The translations under genes and the position numbers were made by a program. From the NCBI RefSeq assembly GCF_900162695.1, contig NZ_FUIH01000007.1, positions 1 through 64,000 on the forward strand: a DNA stretch of 64,000 nt, given 5' to 3'. The notes below the pieces were generated by a model. That model was not told where the DNA came from. It saw only the letters and a program-made list of their open reading frames with translations, and did not search any database. Origin of the DNA: Virgibacillus siamensis (GTDB taxonomy: Bacteria; Bacillota; Bacilli; Bacillales; Amphibacillaceae). Below are positions 39,551 to 48,965 of this stretch, piece by piece; the stretch's first letter is position 1, and each line of letters starts with the position of its first letter.

Positions 39551-40174
39551 ATGAATTGGTATGCAAATGGTCCCCAATATCGAATGCCTTTCCACGGGTA
39601 CCCGCAGCCTTATCCGATTAATCCGTATCGGCAGCAGACAATACGCGGGCAGGCAACCTGGACAGAAGGCGGTCCGGTTTCGAAATGCGGTATTCCATGG
39701 TCAGCAAATGAATATATGACAGTCGCAGTCAGTCCGGAATCACCTTATCAATGCGGTCAGACATTAAAAATAACGAATCCCGCCATCCCGCAGCGTGAGG
39801 TGATCGTAACGGTTGTTGATGTAGTCCCTGGTGCCCCGCCAAATCGGATTAACTTGCAAAAACGGGCTTTTACCGCATTAGGTGCGAATCCGGCGCAAGG
39901 GGTTATCAGTGTGGAAATTACTCCGTCTCCTGAGCTTGAAGGCCAGGAATGGGGGAAATATCTGCTTGAAGTTGTACAGATTGGGTATCCGAACTACGAT
40001 ATATTGGAATACGATAAAACCGGAGAAACACATTTGGCCGGCAATAAGGTGAAAGAAACATATGAGTATGTCCTGGAGTCGCCTCAGGAACGCTTGAAAG
40101 TCCGCGGAACTGTTATCTATAATGCAGTCACCGAGCGAATCATTTCCTTTGATGTTCAGGAAATTAATGAATAA
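39551..40174 (+). CDS. RlpA-like double-psi barrel protein with DUF3889 domain
   Basis: 207 aa without a signal peptide. Residues ~33-120 form a double-psi beta-barrel (GQATWTEGGPVSKCGIPWSA, CGQTLKITNPAIPQREVIVT, NRINLQKRAFTALGANPAQG). Residues ~160-205 (KETYEYVLESPQERLKVRGT, ERIISFDVQEI) are the DUF3889 domain. The N-terminal 30 residues are Pro/Tyr/Gln-rich, like spore-coat proteins. A cell-wall or spore-surface role is likely but inferred. ATG after GGAGGGAAGCGAACG. Confidence 0.8.
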   Translation: MNWYANGPQYRMPFHGYPQPYPINPYRQQTIRGQATWTEGGPVSKCGIPWSANEYMTVAVSPESPYQCGQTLKITNPAIPQREVIVTVVDVVPGAPPNRINLQKRAFTALGANPAQGVISVEITPSPELEGQEWGKYLLEVVQIGYPNYDILEYDKTGETHLAGNKVKETYEYVLESPQERLKVRGTVIYNAVTERIISFDVQEINE

Positions 40175-40259
40175 ACTGCACTGTACCGCCCGGCAGGCTG
40201 ACAACATGATCAGTTCCGGGCGTTTCTGTGTGTAGTAACAGCAACCACTGTTAGACTAT

Positions 40260-40631
40260 CTATTTCATTTCTTCTGTTTCCTCAGCATACAATGCCGTTC
40301 GTTTTATATTTACACCGACAAATGACTCGAGGATTGCCTGTCCGCCTGCAATGGCAAGGATAAAGATAATATATTTAGCGATATCGGGAATCCAAAGGCA
40401 GGTCAGTCCCAGAAAAATCGCGCTCCAAACACCGGTACACCAATAGCAAGTCAGAAGGTAACCGAACGTTGATTTTGGAACTTTTTTCGTTTCTGTTGGT
40501 GAGATTTTTTTGGTTGTTAAAAAGGGTTTGCGGATGAATTCGGTTATTTTATCGAACACAATTAAATGTGTCAGCCGATAGCTGGCAAGTATCAACATCG
40601 TAAAATCAATCCACGTGATATCAAGTCCCAT
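40260..40631 (-). CDS. DUF1360 membrane protein (YjcA-like)
   Basis: 123 aa with three hydrophobic segments (TMLILASYRLTHLIVFDKI, GYLLTCYWCTGVWSAIFLGL, KYIIFILAIAGGQAILESFV). The CYWCTGVW motif with paired Cys is typical of DUF1360. Related Bacillus proteins are sporulation-expressed. ATG start near 40631. Monocistronic, convergent with the barrel protein gene. Confidence 0.85.
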   Translation of the reverse strand: MGLDITWIDFTMLILASYRLTHLIVFDKITEFIRKPFLTTKKISPTETKKVPKSTFGYLLTCYWCTGVWSAIFLGLTCLWIPDIAKYIIFILAIAGGQAILESFVGVNIKRTALYAEETEEMK

Positions 40632-40759
40632 AATACATACCTTTCCGATTTTTTCCTTAGTTTTACCTTAGTGTTGAATTTTACCCATACAAATAGTGCG
40701 TTCGGAATCTGTAAAGATATGGATTTGTTTTTAAGTTTTCAACAATTCCAAAAAAGCAC

Positions 40760-40788
40760 TTGATTTATTAAGCGCTTACAATTATAAT
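40760..40788 (+). promoter_or_regulatory. TRAP operon promoter with overlapping cre-like site
   Basis: TTGATT (40760-40765), 17-nt spacer and TATAAT (40783-40788). The spacer contains TTAAGCGCTTACA (about 40768-40780), close to the CcpA cre consensus, which suggests carbon catabolite repression. Confidence 0.75.
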
Positions 40789-40806
40789 ACGTTTAGGAAT
40801 AATTAG

Positions 40807-40823
40807 TTTGTTTAGTAAACAAA
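40807..40823. promoter_or_regulatory. Perfect 17-bp palindrome (operator candidate)
   Basis: TTTGTTTAGTAAACAAA, with 8-bp arms around a central G, between the -10 box and the dctP ribosome site. It looks like a binding site for a dimeric repressor of the GntR/FadR kind; no such gene is adjacent. Confidence 0.7.
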
Positions 40824-40844
40824 TAATTGAAAGGGGAAATTAGA

Positions 40845-41858
40845 ATGCGTAAAAATTTGGCAGCACTTTTTTCAGTTTTAATTTTTGCGGCAGTTGTTTT
40901 GGCAGCTTGTGGAGGCGGTTCCAGTGAAGGAGCTTCAGGTGAATCAGGCGATTCTGAGGACACAACTGTATTGCGATTGGCAGAAAACCAGCCGGAAGAT
41001 TATCCCACCACAATTGGAGCAAAGAAATTTGCTGAATTAGTGGAGAAGAAGACAGATGGACGTTATAAGGTAAAAGTGTATGCAGGCGGTCAACTGGGTG
41101 AAGAAAAGAGTGTAATCGAGCAGGTGCAGCTAGGGTCGATTGATTTAGCACGTGTTAATGCAGTTCCATTGGCGGAGTTCTCCGAAGAAATCGGCGTGCT
41201 ATCCATGCCGTTTCTGTTTGAAAATGAGAAACAAAAATGGAAAAAGCTGAATGGTGAAGCGGGTCAGGAACTTTTAGGCACATTGGATGGCTCTAATTTG
41301 GTTGGACTGGCATTCTATGATTCTGGTGAACGAAAATTTTATAATTCTGTTCGTCCGATTAAGACGGTGGAGGACATGAAAGGACTTAAACTTCGTGTTC
41401 AAAACTCTGAAATCGCGATTGATGTTGTAGAGGCATTAGGTGCTTCCGCAACTCCGATGGAATATGGTGAAGTGTACTCAGCCATGCAAACCGGTGTCAT
41501 TGATGGAGGAGAAAATAATTTTCCAAGCTACTACACCGCCAATCATTATGAAGTGGCAAAGTATTTTACGAACTTGGGTTATCAAGGTGTACCGGAAGTG
41601 TTAATGGCTTCCCAATCATTATGGGATAAATTAAGTAAAGAAGATAAGAAAGCATTCAGGGAAGCAGCGCTGGAATCGGTAAAAGTTCAGCGTGAAGCAT
41701 GGAAGGATCTTGTGGAAGAATCCAAAGCTAAAGTTAAAAAAGCCGGCAGCAAAATTATTGAGGTTAAGGATCCTTCCAAATGGAGAGAGGCTGTACAGCC
41801 AGTCTACGATAAATACGGAGATAAATATGGTAAATGGATTGATAAATTAACAAAATAG
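40845..41858 (+). CDS. dctP: TRAP transporter substrate-binding lipoprotein (DctP)
   Basis: 337 aa. Lipoprotein signal with lipobox LAAC (Cys ~22), then a Ser/Gly linker and the DctP fold: LAENQPEDYPTTIGAKKFAE, YAGGQLGEEKSVIEQVQLGS, LKLRVQNSEIAIDVVEALGA and GEVYSAMQTGVIDGGENNF. It binds an organic anion outside the cell. ATG 40845 after AAAGGGGAAATTAGA. First gene of a dctP-dctQ-dctM operon; a hairpin follows it. Confidence 0.92.
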   Translation: MRKNLAALFSVLIFAAVVLAACGGGSSEGASGESGDSEDTTVLRLAENQPEDYPTTIGAKKFAELVEKKTDGRYKVKVYAGGQLGEEKSVIEQVQLGSIDLARVNAVPLAEFSEEIGVLSMPFLFENEKQKWKKLNGEAGQELLGTLDGSNLVGLAFYDSGERKFYNSVRPIKTVEDMKGLKLRVQNSEIAIDVVEALGASATPMEYGEVYSAMQTGVIDGGENNFPSYYTANHYEVAKYFTNLGYQGVPEVLMASQSLWDKLSKEDKKAFREAALESVKVQREAWKDLVEESKAKVKKAGSKIIEVKDPSKWREAVQPVYDKYGDKYGKWIDKLTK

Positions 41859-41872
41859 AGAAATGATTCAGG

Positions 41873-41900
41873 GAGGAAGTGGGGGGAACCTCACTTCCAC
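41873..41900 (+). other. Intercistronic hairpin after dctP
   Basis: GGAAGTG/CACTTCC stem with a GC-rich loop followed by ATTATTTTTG. It probably reduces read-through or stabilises dctP mRNA, giving more binding protein than permease. Confidence 0.6.
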
Positions 41901-41993
41901 ATTATTTTTGGCTGCAGTTAAGAAAGTCATTCTTACTGTATTCGCAAATCTGACTTGGTAAATTTGTCCAAGTTTTTCAAGGAGGCTGCTTCT

Positions 41994-42491
41994 ATGAAAC
42001 TATTACAAATCGTAAAGAAAGGTCTTGACCGGCTGCTGTTGATAGCTGCTTTGGCCATGCTCGCAGCAATGGTTGTTTTAATTATTATACAAGTGTTTTC
42101 AAGGGAATTTTTCAGCTATACACCTTCCTGGTCATCCGAGATATCGCGGGTACTCTTTGTTTGGGTCAGTTTTCTCGGGATTGCATACGGGTTTAAGGAA
42201 AAACTGCATATTGCATTAGGTCTCATCGTTAATATGATGCCGGAAATCATTCAGGATATCTTTGATGTTCTGGCAAAAATAATCGTAATCGGGTTAGGAA
42301 TCCTCATGATTTATTATGGCTGGCAATTTACGATGCTGACGGGAAAATCAACTATGCCAGGCTCTGGCCTCCCTTCCAGTGTTTTATATGCAGCAATACC
42401 TGTATCAGGATTTTTCGTCGTAATTAATGGAATCGAGCTTTTATTTAAAAAAGGAATGCATCAGGATTTAACAGATGTAACAGAGGGGTGA
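41994..42491 (+). CDS. dctQ: TRAP transporter small permease (DctQ)
   Basis: 165 aa with four membrane segments and the DctQ core SREFFSYTPSWSSEISRVLFVW. It associates with DctM. ATG 41994 after CAAGGAGGCTGCTTCT. Ends 4 nt before dctM. Confidence 0.9.
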   Translation: MKLLQIVKKGLDRLLLIAALAMLAAMVVLIIIQVFSREFFSYTPSWSSEISRVLFVWVSFLGIAYGFKEKLHIALGLIVNMMPEIIQDIFDVLAKIIVIGLGILMIYYGWQFTMLTGKSTMPGSGLPSSVLYAAIPVSGFFVVINGIELLFKKGMHQDLTDVTEG

Positions 42492-42495
42492 GAAA

Positions 42496-43776
42496 GTGGA
42501 TGTATTTGTTTTAATCGGCAGTTTTATACTGCTTCTCGTCTTTAGAATTCCAATTGCCTTATGTCTTATTGTATCTGCTTTAGTTACGGGACTGTACATG
42601 GGTTTCGAACCGCAGGCAATCTTGCAGCGCATGGTTGGGGGACTGAATTCGTTCTCTTTACTGGCAATACCTTTCTTCATACTTGCTGGTGAAATTATGA
42701 ATGAAGGAGGAATTTCGCGCAGGTTAATAAATCTTGCGAATGTTATAATTGGAAAAATCAGAGGCGGCATTGCGATGGTAAACGTGCTGGCAAGTACCTT
42801 TTTTGGTGGTATTTCGGGATCTTCACTCGCAGATACCTCATCGCTTGGGTCTGTCTTAATTCCAATGATGAAAAAACAAGGGTATGATTCGGATTATTCT
42901 GTTTCGGTTACTATCTCAAGTTCAACTCAAGGTGTCATGATTCCGCCGAGCCATAATATGATTATCTATTCAACGGCTGCTGGGGGTGTATCGGTCGGGG
43001 CGCTCTTCATGGGGGGACTTGGCCCAGGAATTTTACTCGGTATAGGAATCATGATTTTAACATACATGATGGCCGTTAAACGTAATTATCCGAAAGGTGA
43101 ACCAGTGAAAAAAGCGGATATACCTAAAATCGTTCTTGACGGTTTGTTGGGTCTATTAACCATTGTCATTATTATGGGCGGTATTCTCAGTGGTATATTC
43201 ACTGCCACAGAGTCTGCTGCGATTGGGACACTATATGCCTTTTTAATTACGTTTTTCGTTTACAGGGAAATCCCCATTACGAGAATGGGAGTTATTTTAC
43301 AACGCACTTTCAAAACACTGGCAATGGTACTGTTTTTAATCGGTGCCTCGTCAGCTTTTGGCTGGCTGCTTGCAATATTACAAGTTCCTGCCATGGTATC
43401 AGAAACATTATTAAGCATTTCTCCAAATGCTGCTGTAACCGTTCTTTTGATACTGATTATTCTGTTGCTGCTTGGCATGGTTATGGATATGGCACCATTA
43501 ATTCTAATCGCAACTCCAATATTATTGCCTGTGGCGCAAACTGCAGGAATGGACCCGGTTCATTTTGGTGTGGTACTGATTTTAGCTCTTGGAATTGGAC
43601 TGGTTACACCGCCAGTTGGTTCGGTGCTTTTTGTAGGTTCGGCAATCGGAAGAATACCAATCGAAAAGGCATCGAAAGGAATGCTGCCATTCTACGCAGT
43701 CATGATTGTTGTATTGCTGATGGTAGCCTATATTCCAAGTCTATCATTATATCTGCCGGGACTTTTTGATCAATAG
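42496..43776 (+). CDS. dctM: TRAP transporter large permease (DctM)
   Basis: 426 aa, ~12 membrane segments, with the family motifs PFFILAGEIMNEGGISRRLI, FFGGISGSSLADTSSLGSVL, IPPSHNMIIYS and the C-terminal GLVTPPVGSVLFVGSAIG. It carries substrate with sodium ions. GTG start after GAGGGGTGAGAAA. Downstream lies a terminator (43797), then an MFS carrier and an amidohydrolase gene. Confidence 0.93.
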   Translation: MDVFVLIGSFILLLVFRIPIALCLIVSALVTGLYMGFEPQAILQRMVGGLNSFSLLAIPFFILAGEIMNEGGISRRLINLANVIIGKIRGGIAMVNVLASTFFGGISGSSLADTSSLGSVLIPMMKKQGYDSDYSVSVTISSSTQGVMIPPSHNMIIYSTAAGGVSVGALFMGGLGPGILLGIGIMILTYMMAVKRNYPKGEPVKKADIPKIVLDGLLGLLTIVIIMGGILSGIFTATESAAIGTLYAFLITFFVYREIPITRMGVILQRTFKTLAMVLFLIGASSAFGWLLAILQVPAMVSETLLSISPNAAVTVLLILIILLLLGMVMDMAPLILIATPILLPVAQTAGMDPVHFGVVLILALGIGLVTPPVGSVLFVGSAIGRIPIEKASKGMLPFYAVMIVVLLMVAYIPSLSLYLPGLFDQ

Positions 43777-43796
43777 ATTAATATTACTCGTGTGGT

Positions 43797-43832
43797 ACGC
43801 CATAAACCTTTATTTGGATTTATGGCGTATCA
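43797..43832 (+). terminator. Hairpin after dctM
   Basis: TACGCCATAAA pairs with TTTATGGCGTA around a 12-nt loop. No strong T-run, so termination may be partial. Confidence 0.6.
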
Positions 43833-43864
43833 TCTATCAAAAAATGATGCTCTGAAGAAAAAAC

Positions 43865-45112
43865 TTGGAGGGAGTGGGGAATATCGTTTCCAAATTAAAA
43901 TCAAGTAAAAACTTTATATTATCATTATTGTTTGCCGGGTGGCTTCTGGACTACCTTGATCGTATGGTAATGAGTGTCGCAGTAGTCGCAATTGCCGGCG
44001 ATTTCAACTTGGAACCCACTGCCATCGGTGCTGTGATCAGCAGCTTTTTTGCAGGGTATGCGCTGATGCAAATTCCCGGCGGCTGGTTAAGTGATAAATT
44101 CGGGTCAAGGAAAATTTTGATAGGTTCCATTGTTGCCTGGTCTTTTTTTACTGTGTTAAGCGGTTTAGCCTGGTCATTGATTTCATTATTGATTATAAGA
44201 TTTCTGTTTGGCATTGGGGAAGGTGGTTACCCTGCCTCAAGTCAGAAGGCCATTGCAGACTTTTTCCCGAAAAAGGAACGGGCAAAAGCTTCATCTACCA
44301 TGATGTCTTCCAATAGTTTCGGACTCGCGCTCGGGCCGCTCGTTGCAGCACCGATGATGGTGTTAATGGGCTGGCGGACAATGTTTATCGTGATTGGTTT
44401 GGTCGGGATTGTTATGGCGATTTTATTTTGGATTTACATTCGCCCGCCAAAAGAATCAGAAGAGGAACAGGACAATTTGAACAAAGCAGTTAAAGTTCCG
44501 ATGAAAACATTATTAAAAAATGCCACTTTATGGAAAATAGTTTTGATGTGGTTTGGAGCAGATGTTGTTCTTTGGGGACTTGCCGGCTGGATGCCTACAT
44601 ACCTGGTTGATGTACGCGGGATGGAGATTCTTTCAATAACAATTGTCGCCGCATTGCCAGCATTTGCATCAGGGATCGCTGTTATAGCGGGAGGTTGGTT
44701 GTTAACGAAATATTTCTACGGCCAGGAAAAATATTTCACCGGTATCGGGATGATTTTAACTTCCATTTGTTTATATTTCATGTTTACATCATCTTCTGTC
44801 ACCAGTGTTATCATGTTTTATATATTAAGTATGACATTTGTATCGACAGCTATCGTAACGACCTTTTCATTGCCGCACAAATTACTTCCCAAGAAGGTTA
44901 TTGGTTCAGCAATGGGTTTTGTGAATATGGGCGGTCAAATTGCCGGGTTTTTGGCGCCGCTTGCAATGGGCGTATTAATTGATGGCTTTGGAACGTACAA
45001 TGCTGCTTTCTGGTTTTTAATAGGCGGGGGTGTATTATCGATGATTGCCGCTTTTACCATTAGTAAAGAAAAAAGGTTTTCGGGAACTGAGGAAGCAAAT
45101 CCCGCACAGTAA
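43865..45112 (+). CDS. MFS transporter (anion:cation symporter type)
   Basis: About 413-415 aa with 12 membrane segments: YLDRMVMSVAVVAIAGDF in TM1, GGWLSDKFGSRKILIG (motif A) and FGIGEGGYPASSQKAIADFF, typical of the ACS group that imports hexuronates, glucarate or similar acids. The start is uncertain: TTG 43865 and GTG 43874 both crowd the GGAGGGAG site. It ends 26 nt before the amidohydrolase gene, so the two form an operon for uptake and hydrolysis of an N-acyl compound or related acid. Confidence 0.88.
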   Translation: MEGVGNIVSKLKSSKNFILSLLFAGWLLDYLDRMVMSVAVVAIAGDFNLEPTAIGAVISSFFAGYALMQIPGGWLSDKFGSRKILIGSIVAWSFFTVLSGLAWSLISLLIIRFLFGIGEGGYPASSQKAIADFFPKKERAKASSTMMSSNSFGLALGPLVAAPMMVLMGWRTMFIVIGLVGIVMAILFWIYIRPPKESEEEQDNLNKAVKVPMKTLLKNATLWKIVLMWFGADVVLWGLAGWMPTYLVDVRGMEILSITIVAALPAFASGIAVIAGGWLLTKYFYGQEKYFTGIGMILTSICLYFMFTSSSVTSVIMFYILSMTFVSTAIVTTFSLPHKLLPKKVIGSAMGFVNMGGQIAGFLAPLAMGVLIDGFGTYNAAFWFLIGGGVLSMIAAFTISKEKRFSGTEEANPAQ

Positions 45113-45138
45113 AACAAGAGAAGAGGAGAGAGGTATAC

Positions 45139-46355
45139 ATGAAAAATAAATTAATGAAAATGTTGGAATCCCGTAAAGATGAAATGATTCAAATTCGCCG
45201 TTATCTTCACGAAAATCCGGAGTTGTCATTTAAAGAGGAAAAAACAGCGCAGTATATTGCAGACTTTTATAAAGGAAAAGATGTTGGGGTCCAAACACAA
45301 ATGTTGGAAATGGCTATGGAATTATCGTGACCATTAAAGGGGACAAGCCTGGAAAAACAATTGGTCTGCGGGCGGATTTCGATGCATTGCCAATTAACGA
45401 GGAAACGGAGGTCCCATTTAAATCAAAAAATGAAGGAGTCATGCATGCATGCGGGCATGATGGGCATACGGCGTATTTATTAATTCTTGCCGATTGCCTG
45501 ATCCAATTAAAGGCTGAAATTGCCGGAACGATAAAAATAGTTCACCAACATGCGGAAGAGACACCGCCAGGCGGGGCAAAAAGTATTGTTGAAACCGGAG
45601 TGTTAGATGATTTGGATGCTATTTACGGCATTCATCTGTTTCCGACAGATCCAGTGGGTGTTGTCGGGTATCGCAGTGGTTATGCAATGGCGGGAAGAAC
45701 TTATTTTAAACTAACCGTAAAGGGTGCAGGCGGACATGGATCTTCTCCCCATATGGCCAATGATCCGATTGTTGCTGCTTCCCACTTCGTTACCGCAGCT
45801 CAAACGGTTATCAGCCGCCGATTAAATCCGTTTGAAATGGGTGTTGTTACAATTGGCTCATTTGATGGAAAAGGCTCTTTCAATGTAATAAAAGACAGTG
45901 TTGAACTTGAGGGAGACGTACGTTATATGAATGCGAAAACCCAACAAGTAATTGATCGGGAAATCCACCGCATTGTAAAAGGAATCGAAGCAGAGTTCGG
46001 CGTTGTTTGTGAACTCACATACACAAGTGATTATCCGCCGCTTTACAATGACCCGAAAATCACAGCAGACGTAAGGGCAAGTCTGGAAGAACTCCATGAC
46101 CAGAAAAATGTTATAGAATTTCCAACGTTCTCCGGATCAGAAGACTTTTCCTATTATGGTGAAAAAATACCGGGCTGTTTCTTCTTTATCGGCTGTAAAC
46201 CAAAAGGAATTGAGAATGCCTATTTCAATCATCATCCAAAATTTGATATTGATGAAGATGCACTGCTGATTGCCGCTAAATCAGTTGCACAAGTTGTTTG
46301 CAGTTATTGTGACCGTTCGGAGCGACTGATTCGAAAGGTGAAAAATGGTGGATGA
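45139..46355 (+). pseudogene. M20 amidohydrolase with 2-nt frameshift
   Basis: The first frame (ESRKDEMIQIRRYLHENPEL) stops at 45330. The rest of the enzyme, from KGDKPGKTIGLRADFDALPI on, is in another frame to 46355. Removing one CA from CAAACACAAATG at 45292-45303 would restore VQTNVGNGYGIIVTIKGDKP, so a dinucleotide duplication is likely. Catalytic parts are otherwise intact: MHACGHDGHTAYLL, HAEETPPGGAK, SGSEDFSYYG. The family includes N-acyl amino acid and hippurate hydrolases. The start of the second frame (GTG or ATG near 45327) lacks a good ribosome site. Confidence 0.85.
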
Positions 46356-46371
46356 CATAGAAAGAGTGGAG

Positions 46372-46402
46372 CATGTCTGCATTGCGGGCATGTTTTTTTA
46401 GT
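46372..46402 (+). terminator. Terminator after amidohydrolase gene
   Basis: GCATGTC/GGCATGT-type stem followed by TTTTTTTA. Confidence 0.75.
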
Positions 46403-46659
46403 GTGGGGGCCTGTCAAGGGTCTCTTTTTTTAGCAGTAATTACGTGATAGGAGCGGATGACTAAGTTACCCCCAGAACAAAAATGGTGTAAACGAATTTA
46501 TGAGTAACAACTAAATTTTGCGGGTGGAATACAAGTGGTGCAGTACATCATTTGTAAAATGATACATATAATGATAAATTTTAGGTTGAATAGATATGCA
46601 ATTGTGGTATTTAGGCATGATTGCCAAGTATAGCTGATGTAATAATTGGAGGTAATGAC
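46403..46659. other. Promoter region of the sulfolipid operon
   Basis: About 250 nt without a gene. It contains a hairpin ATCATTT/AAATGAT at about 46546-46562 and AT-rich sequence that may hold the promoter. No regulator site was recognised. Confidence 0.4.
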
Positions 46660-47808
46660 GTGAAAATAATTGTAGCCGGCGGAGATGGCTTTTGTGGGTG
46701 GCCGACCGCCCTTTATTTATCAAAAAAAGGTCATGATATAGCTATTATTGACAATATGGCAAGGAGAGAGTGGGATAATGAACTGCATTCCAATTCACTT
46801 ACTCCCATTGCCACACTTGAAGAACGGACAGCAAAATGGAAAGAGCTGACCGGAAAAGAAATCCGTGTTTACAATGGCGATTTGAACCATTACGATTTTT
46901 TGCGGGAAATTTTAAAGAAAGAGCAGCCTGATGCATTCGCGCATTTTGCAGAACAGCGCTCAGCGCCTTATTCCATGATTGATCGTGAACATGCAGTATT
47001 TACCCAAACCAATAATGTAGCCGGTACGCTGAATGTGCTGTACGGTATTAAGGAAATTGTTCCGGAGTGTCATCTCATCAAACTGGGGACGATGGGGGAA
47101 TATGGCACACCGAATATTCCGATTGAAGAAGGGTATATTGAAATTGAGCATAAAGGACGGAAGGATGTATTACCGTTCCCGAAACAGCCTGGTTCATTCT
47201 ATCATTTGTCCAAAGTGCATGACAGCCATAATATTACGTTTGCCTGTAAAATCTGGGGCATAAAGGCAACCGACTTAAATCAGGGGGTTGTATATGGACT
47301 CGAAACGGACGAGACAAAGATGGATCCTGTTTTAACAAATCGGCTTGACTATGACGGTGTATTTGGCACAGCTTTGAATCGTTTTATCATCCAATCAACA
47401 ATTGGTCATGATCTGACAGTTTATGGAAAAGGCGGACAGACCCGCGGATTTCTTAATATTAAAGATACAGTTCGCTGTATTGAAATTGCAGCAGAGAACC
47501 CGCCAAAGAATGGCGAATTCCAGGTATTCAATCAGTTTACTGAGGAATTTTCCGTAAAGGATTTGGCAAACATGGTTGTAAATGCTGCACAAAAAGAAGG
47601 GCTTGAGACGGAGATTGCCCACCTGGAAAATCCACGGGTTGAGTCGGAAGAGCACTTTTTCCATGCAGAAAATACGAAACTGCAGGACCTTGGACTTGAA
47701 CCGAACCTGCTGACGGAAGAAGTGATTCGGGATATTATCAAAACAGTCAAGAATCACAAAGAACGTGTGATTAAGAAGAATGTATTGCCGCAAGTAACCT
47801 GGAAGTAA
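46660..47808 (+). CDS. sqdB: UDP-sulfoquinovose synthase (SqdB/SQD1-like)
   Basis: 382 aa SDR of the extended family. It matches plant and cyanobacterial SQD1 closely by eye: GGDGFCGWPTALYLSKKGHD, EQRSAPYSMIDREHAVFTQT, KLGTMGEYGTPNIPIEEGYI (catalytic Thr and Glu), SFYHLSKVHDSHN (YxxxK) and TDLNQGVVYGLETDE. It makes UDP-sulfoquinovose from UDP-glucose and sulfite for sulfolipid head groups. GTG 46660 after TTGGAGGTAATGAC. Followed 18 nt later by an SqdX-like glycosyltransferase, which completes the two-step pathway. Confidence 0.92.
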   Translation: MKIIVAGGDGFCGWPTALYLSKKGHDIAIIDNMARREWDNELHSNSLTPIATLEERTAKWKELTGKEIRVYNGDLNHYDFLREILKKEQPDAFAHFAEQRSAPYSMIDREHAVFTQTNNVAGTLNVLYGIKEIVPECHLIKLGTMGEYGTPNIPIEEGYIEIEHKGRKDVLPFPKQPGSFYHLSKVHDSHNITFACKIWGIKATDLNQGVVYGLETDETKMDPVLTNRLDYDGVFGTALNRFIIQSTIGHDLTVYGKGGQTRGFLNIKDTVRCIEIAAENPPKNGEFQVFNQFTEEFSVKDLANMVVNAAQKEGLETEIAHLENPRVESEEHFFHAENTKLQDLGLEPNLLTEEVIRDIIKTVKNHKERVIKKNVLPQVTWK

Positions 47809-47826
47809 AATAAGGACGTGTCATCA

Positions 47827-48954
47827 TTGAAAATTGCTATCATAACCGAGACATTTCTGCCTTCAACAGATGGTGTTGTTACACGGCTGAAGGCTTGCAT
47901 CCGATACTTTTTACGGGAAGGGCACGAGGTCCGTGTTATTGCGCCGGACCTTGGCGTGTATGAGTTTGAGGGGGCACAAATTGATGGGCTTCCTGCAACG
48001 ACACTGCCTTTTTACCGGTCTAAAAAGTTTTCACTGCCGAACCGGAATGTAAAAGATCTGCTGCTGAACTTTAACCCGGATGTTGTACATGTCGTTAATC
48101 CGGCAATTCTTGGAGCATCCGGTGTTTACTATGCTGATAAACTGGGGTATCCGATGATTGCTTCCTATCATACAAATGTGGCAAAGTATTTGGACTACTA
48201 CAAGCTTTCCCCATTTAAGCCTTTGATCTGGTGGTATTTCCGGAAGCTGCACAATAAGGCAGATTTGAATCTCTGTACGTCCAATACGGTAAAAAATGAA
48301 CTTGAACAGCATGGCATTGAACGTGTTCATGTTTGGAAACGCGGCGTGGATACCGAATTATTTCATCCGAATAAATATCATAAAGAAATGCGGGACAAAC
48401 TAACAAATAACCAGCCTGAGAAACGATTATTATTGTATGTCGGCAGACTTGCAGCCGAGAAGGAAATTGAAAAAATCCAATCTGTTTTGAAGCGCTCCGA
48501 TGATTTTGTGCTGGCAATTGTTGGTGATGGTCCGCATCGCAAAACACTGGAAAGTCATTTTAAAGGAACGAATACGGTGTTCACAGGATTACTGCACGGT
48601 GAGGAACTTGCCAAAGCATACGCGTCTTCTGATGTGTTCGTTTTTCCTTCCACAACAGAAACGCTTGGTCTGGTCATAACGGAAGCTATGGCGTCGGGAC
48701 TGCCGCTTGTTGCGGCCGAAAGCGGTCCTACCTGTGAGCAGATTCGTGATAATCATACAGGTCTGTTGTATGATTCAGCTAAAGCCGGTGATTTTACTGA
48801 AACAGTTCTGAAATTTGAGGATGAAACGTTGCGGAAACGTCTGGCCAAGGCAGCACATGAAGATATTGCCGAATTAGGCTGGGACAATCAGTCACGACAG
48901 GTGCTTGATTATTACAAGGAACTGGCGAAAACCCAAAAAAGAAAGGTAATGTAA
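47827..48954 (+). CDS. sqdX: Glycosyltransferase, probable sulfoquinovosyl-diacylglycerol synthase (SqdX-like)
   Basis: About 375-aa GT4 enzyme. N-terminal acceptor domain: ITETFLPSTDGVVTRLKACI and SYHTNVAKYLDYYKLSPFKP. C-terminal donor domain: LLYVGRLAAEKEIEKIQSVL, FTGLLHGEELAKAYASSDVF and PSTTETLGLVITEAMASGLP with the EX7E pair. It resembles SQD2/SqdX, which transfers sulfoquinovose to diacylglycerol. TTG 47827 is preferred for the AAGGA site ten nt upstream; GTG 47818 overlaps it. Gene order with sqdB supports the assignment. Related mannosyltransferases are the alternative. Confidence 0.82.
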   Translation: MKIAIITETFLPSTDGVVTRLKACIRYFLREGHEVRVIAPDLGVYEFEGAQIDGLPATTLPFYRSKKFSLPNRNVKDLLLNFNPDVVHVVNPAILGASGVYYADKLGYPMIASYHTNVAKYLDYYKLSPFKPLIWWYFRKLHNKADLNLCTSNTVKNELEQHGIERVHVWKRGVDTELFHPNKYHKEMRDKLTNNQPEKRLLLYVGRLAAEKEIEKIQSVLKRSDDFVLAIVGDGPHRKTLESHFKGTNTVFTGLLHGEELAKAYASSDVFVFPSTTETLGLVITEAMASGLPLVAAESGPTCEQIRDNHTGLLYDSAKAGDFTETVLKFEDETLRKRLAKAAHEDIAELGWDNQSRQVLDYYKELAKTQKRKVM

Positions 48955-48965
48955 TCGAGATTCCT

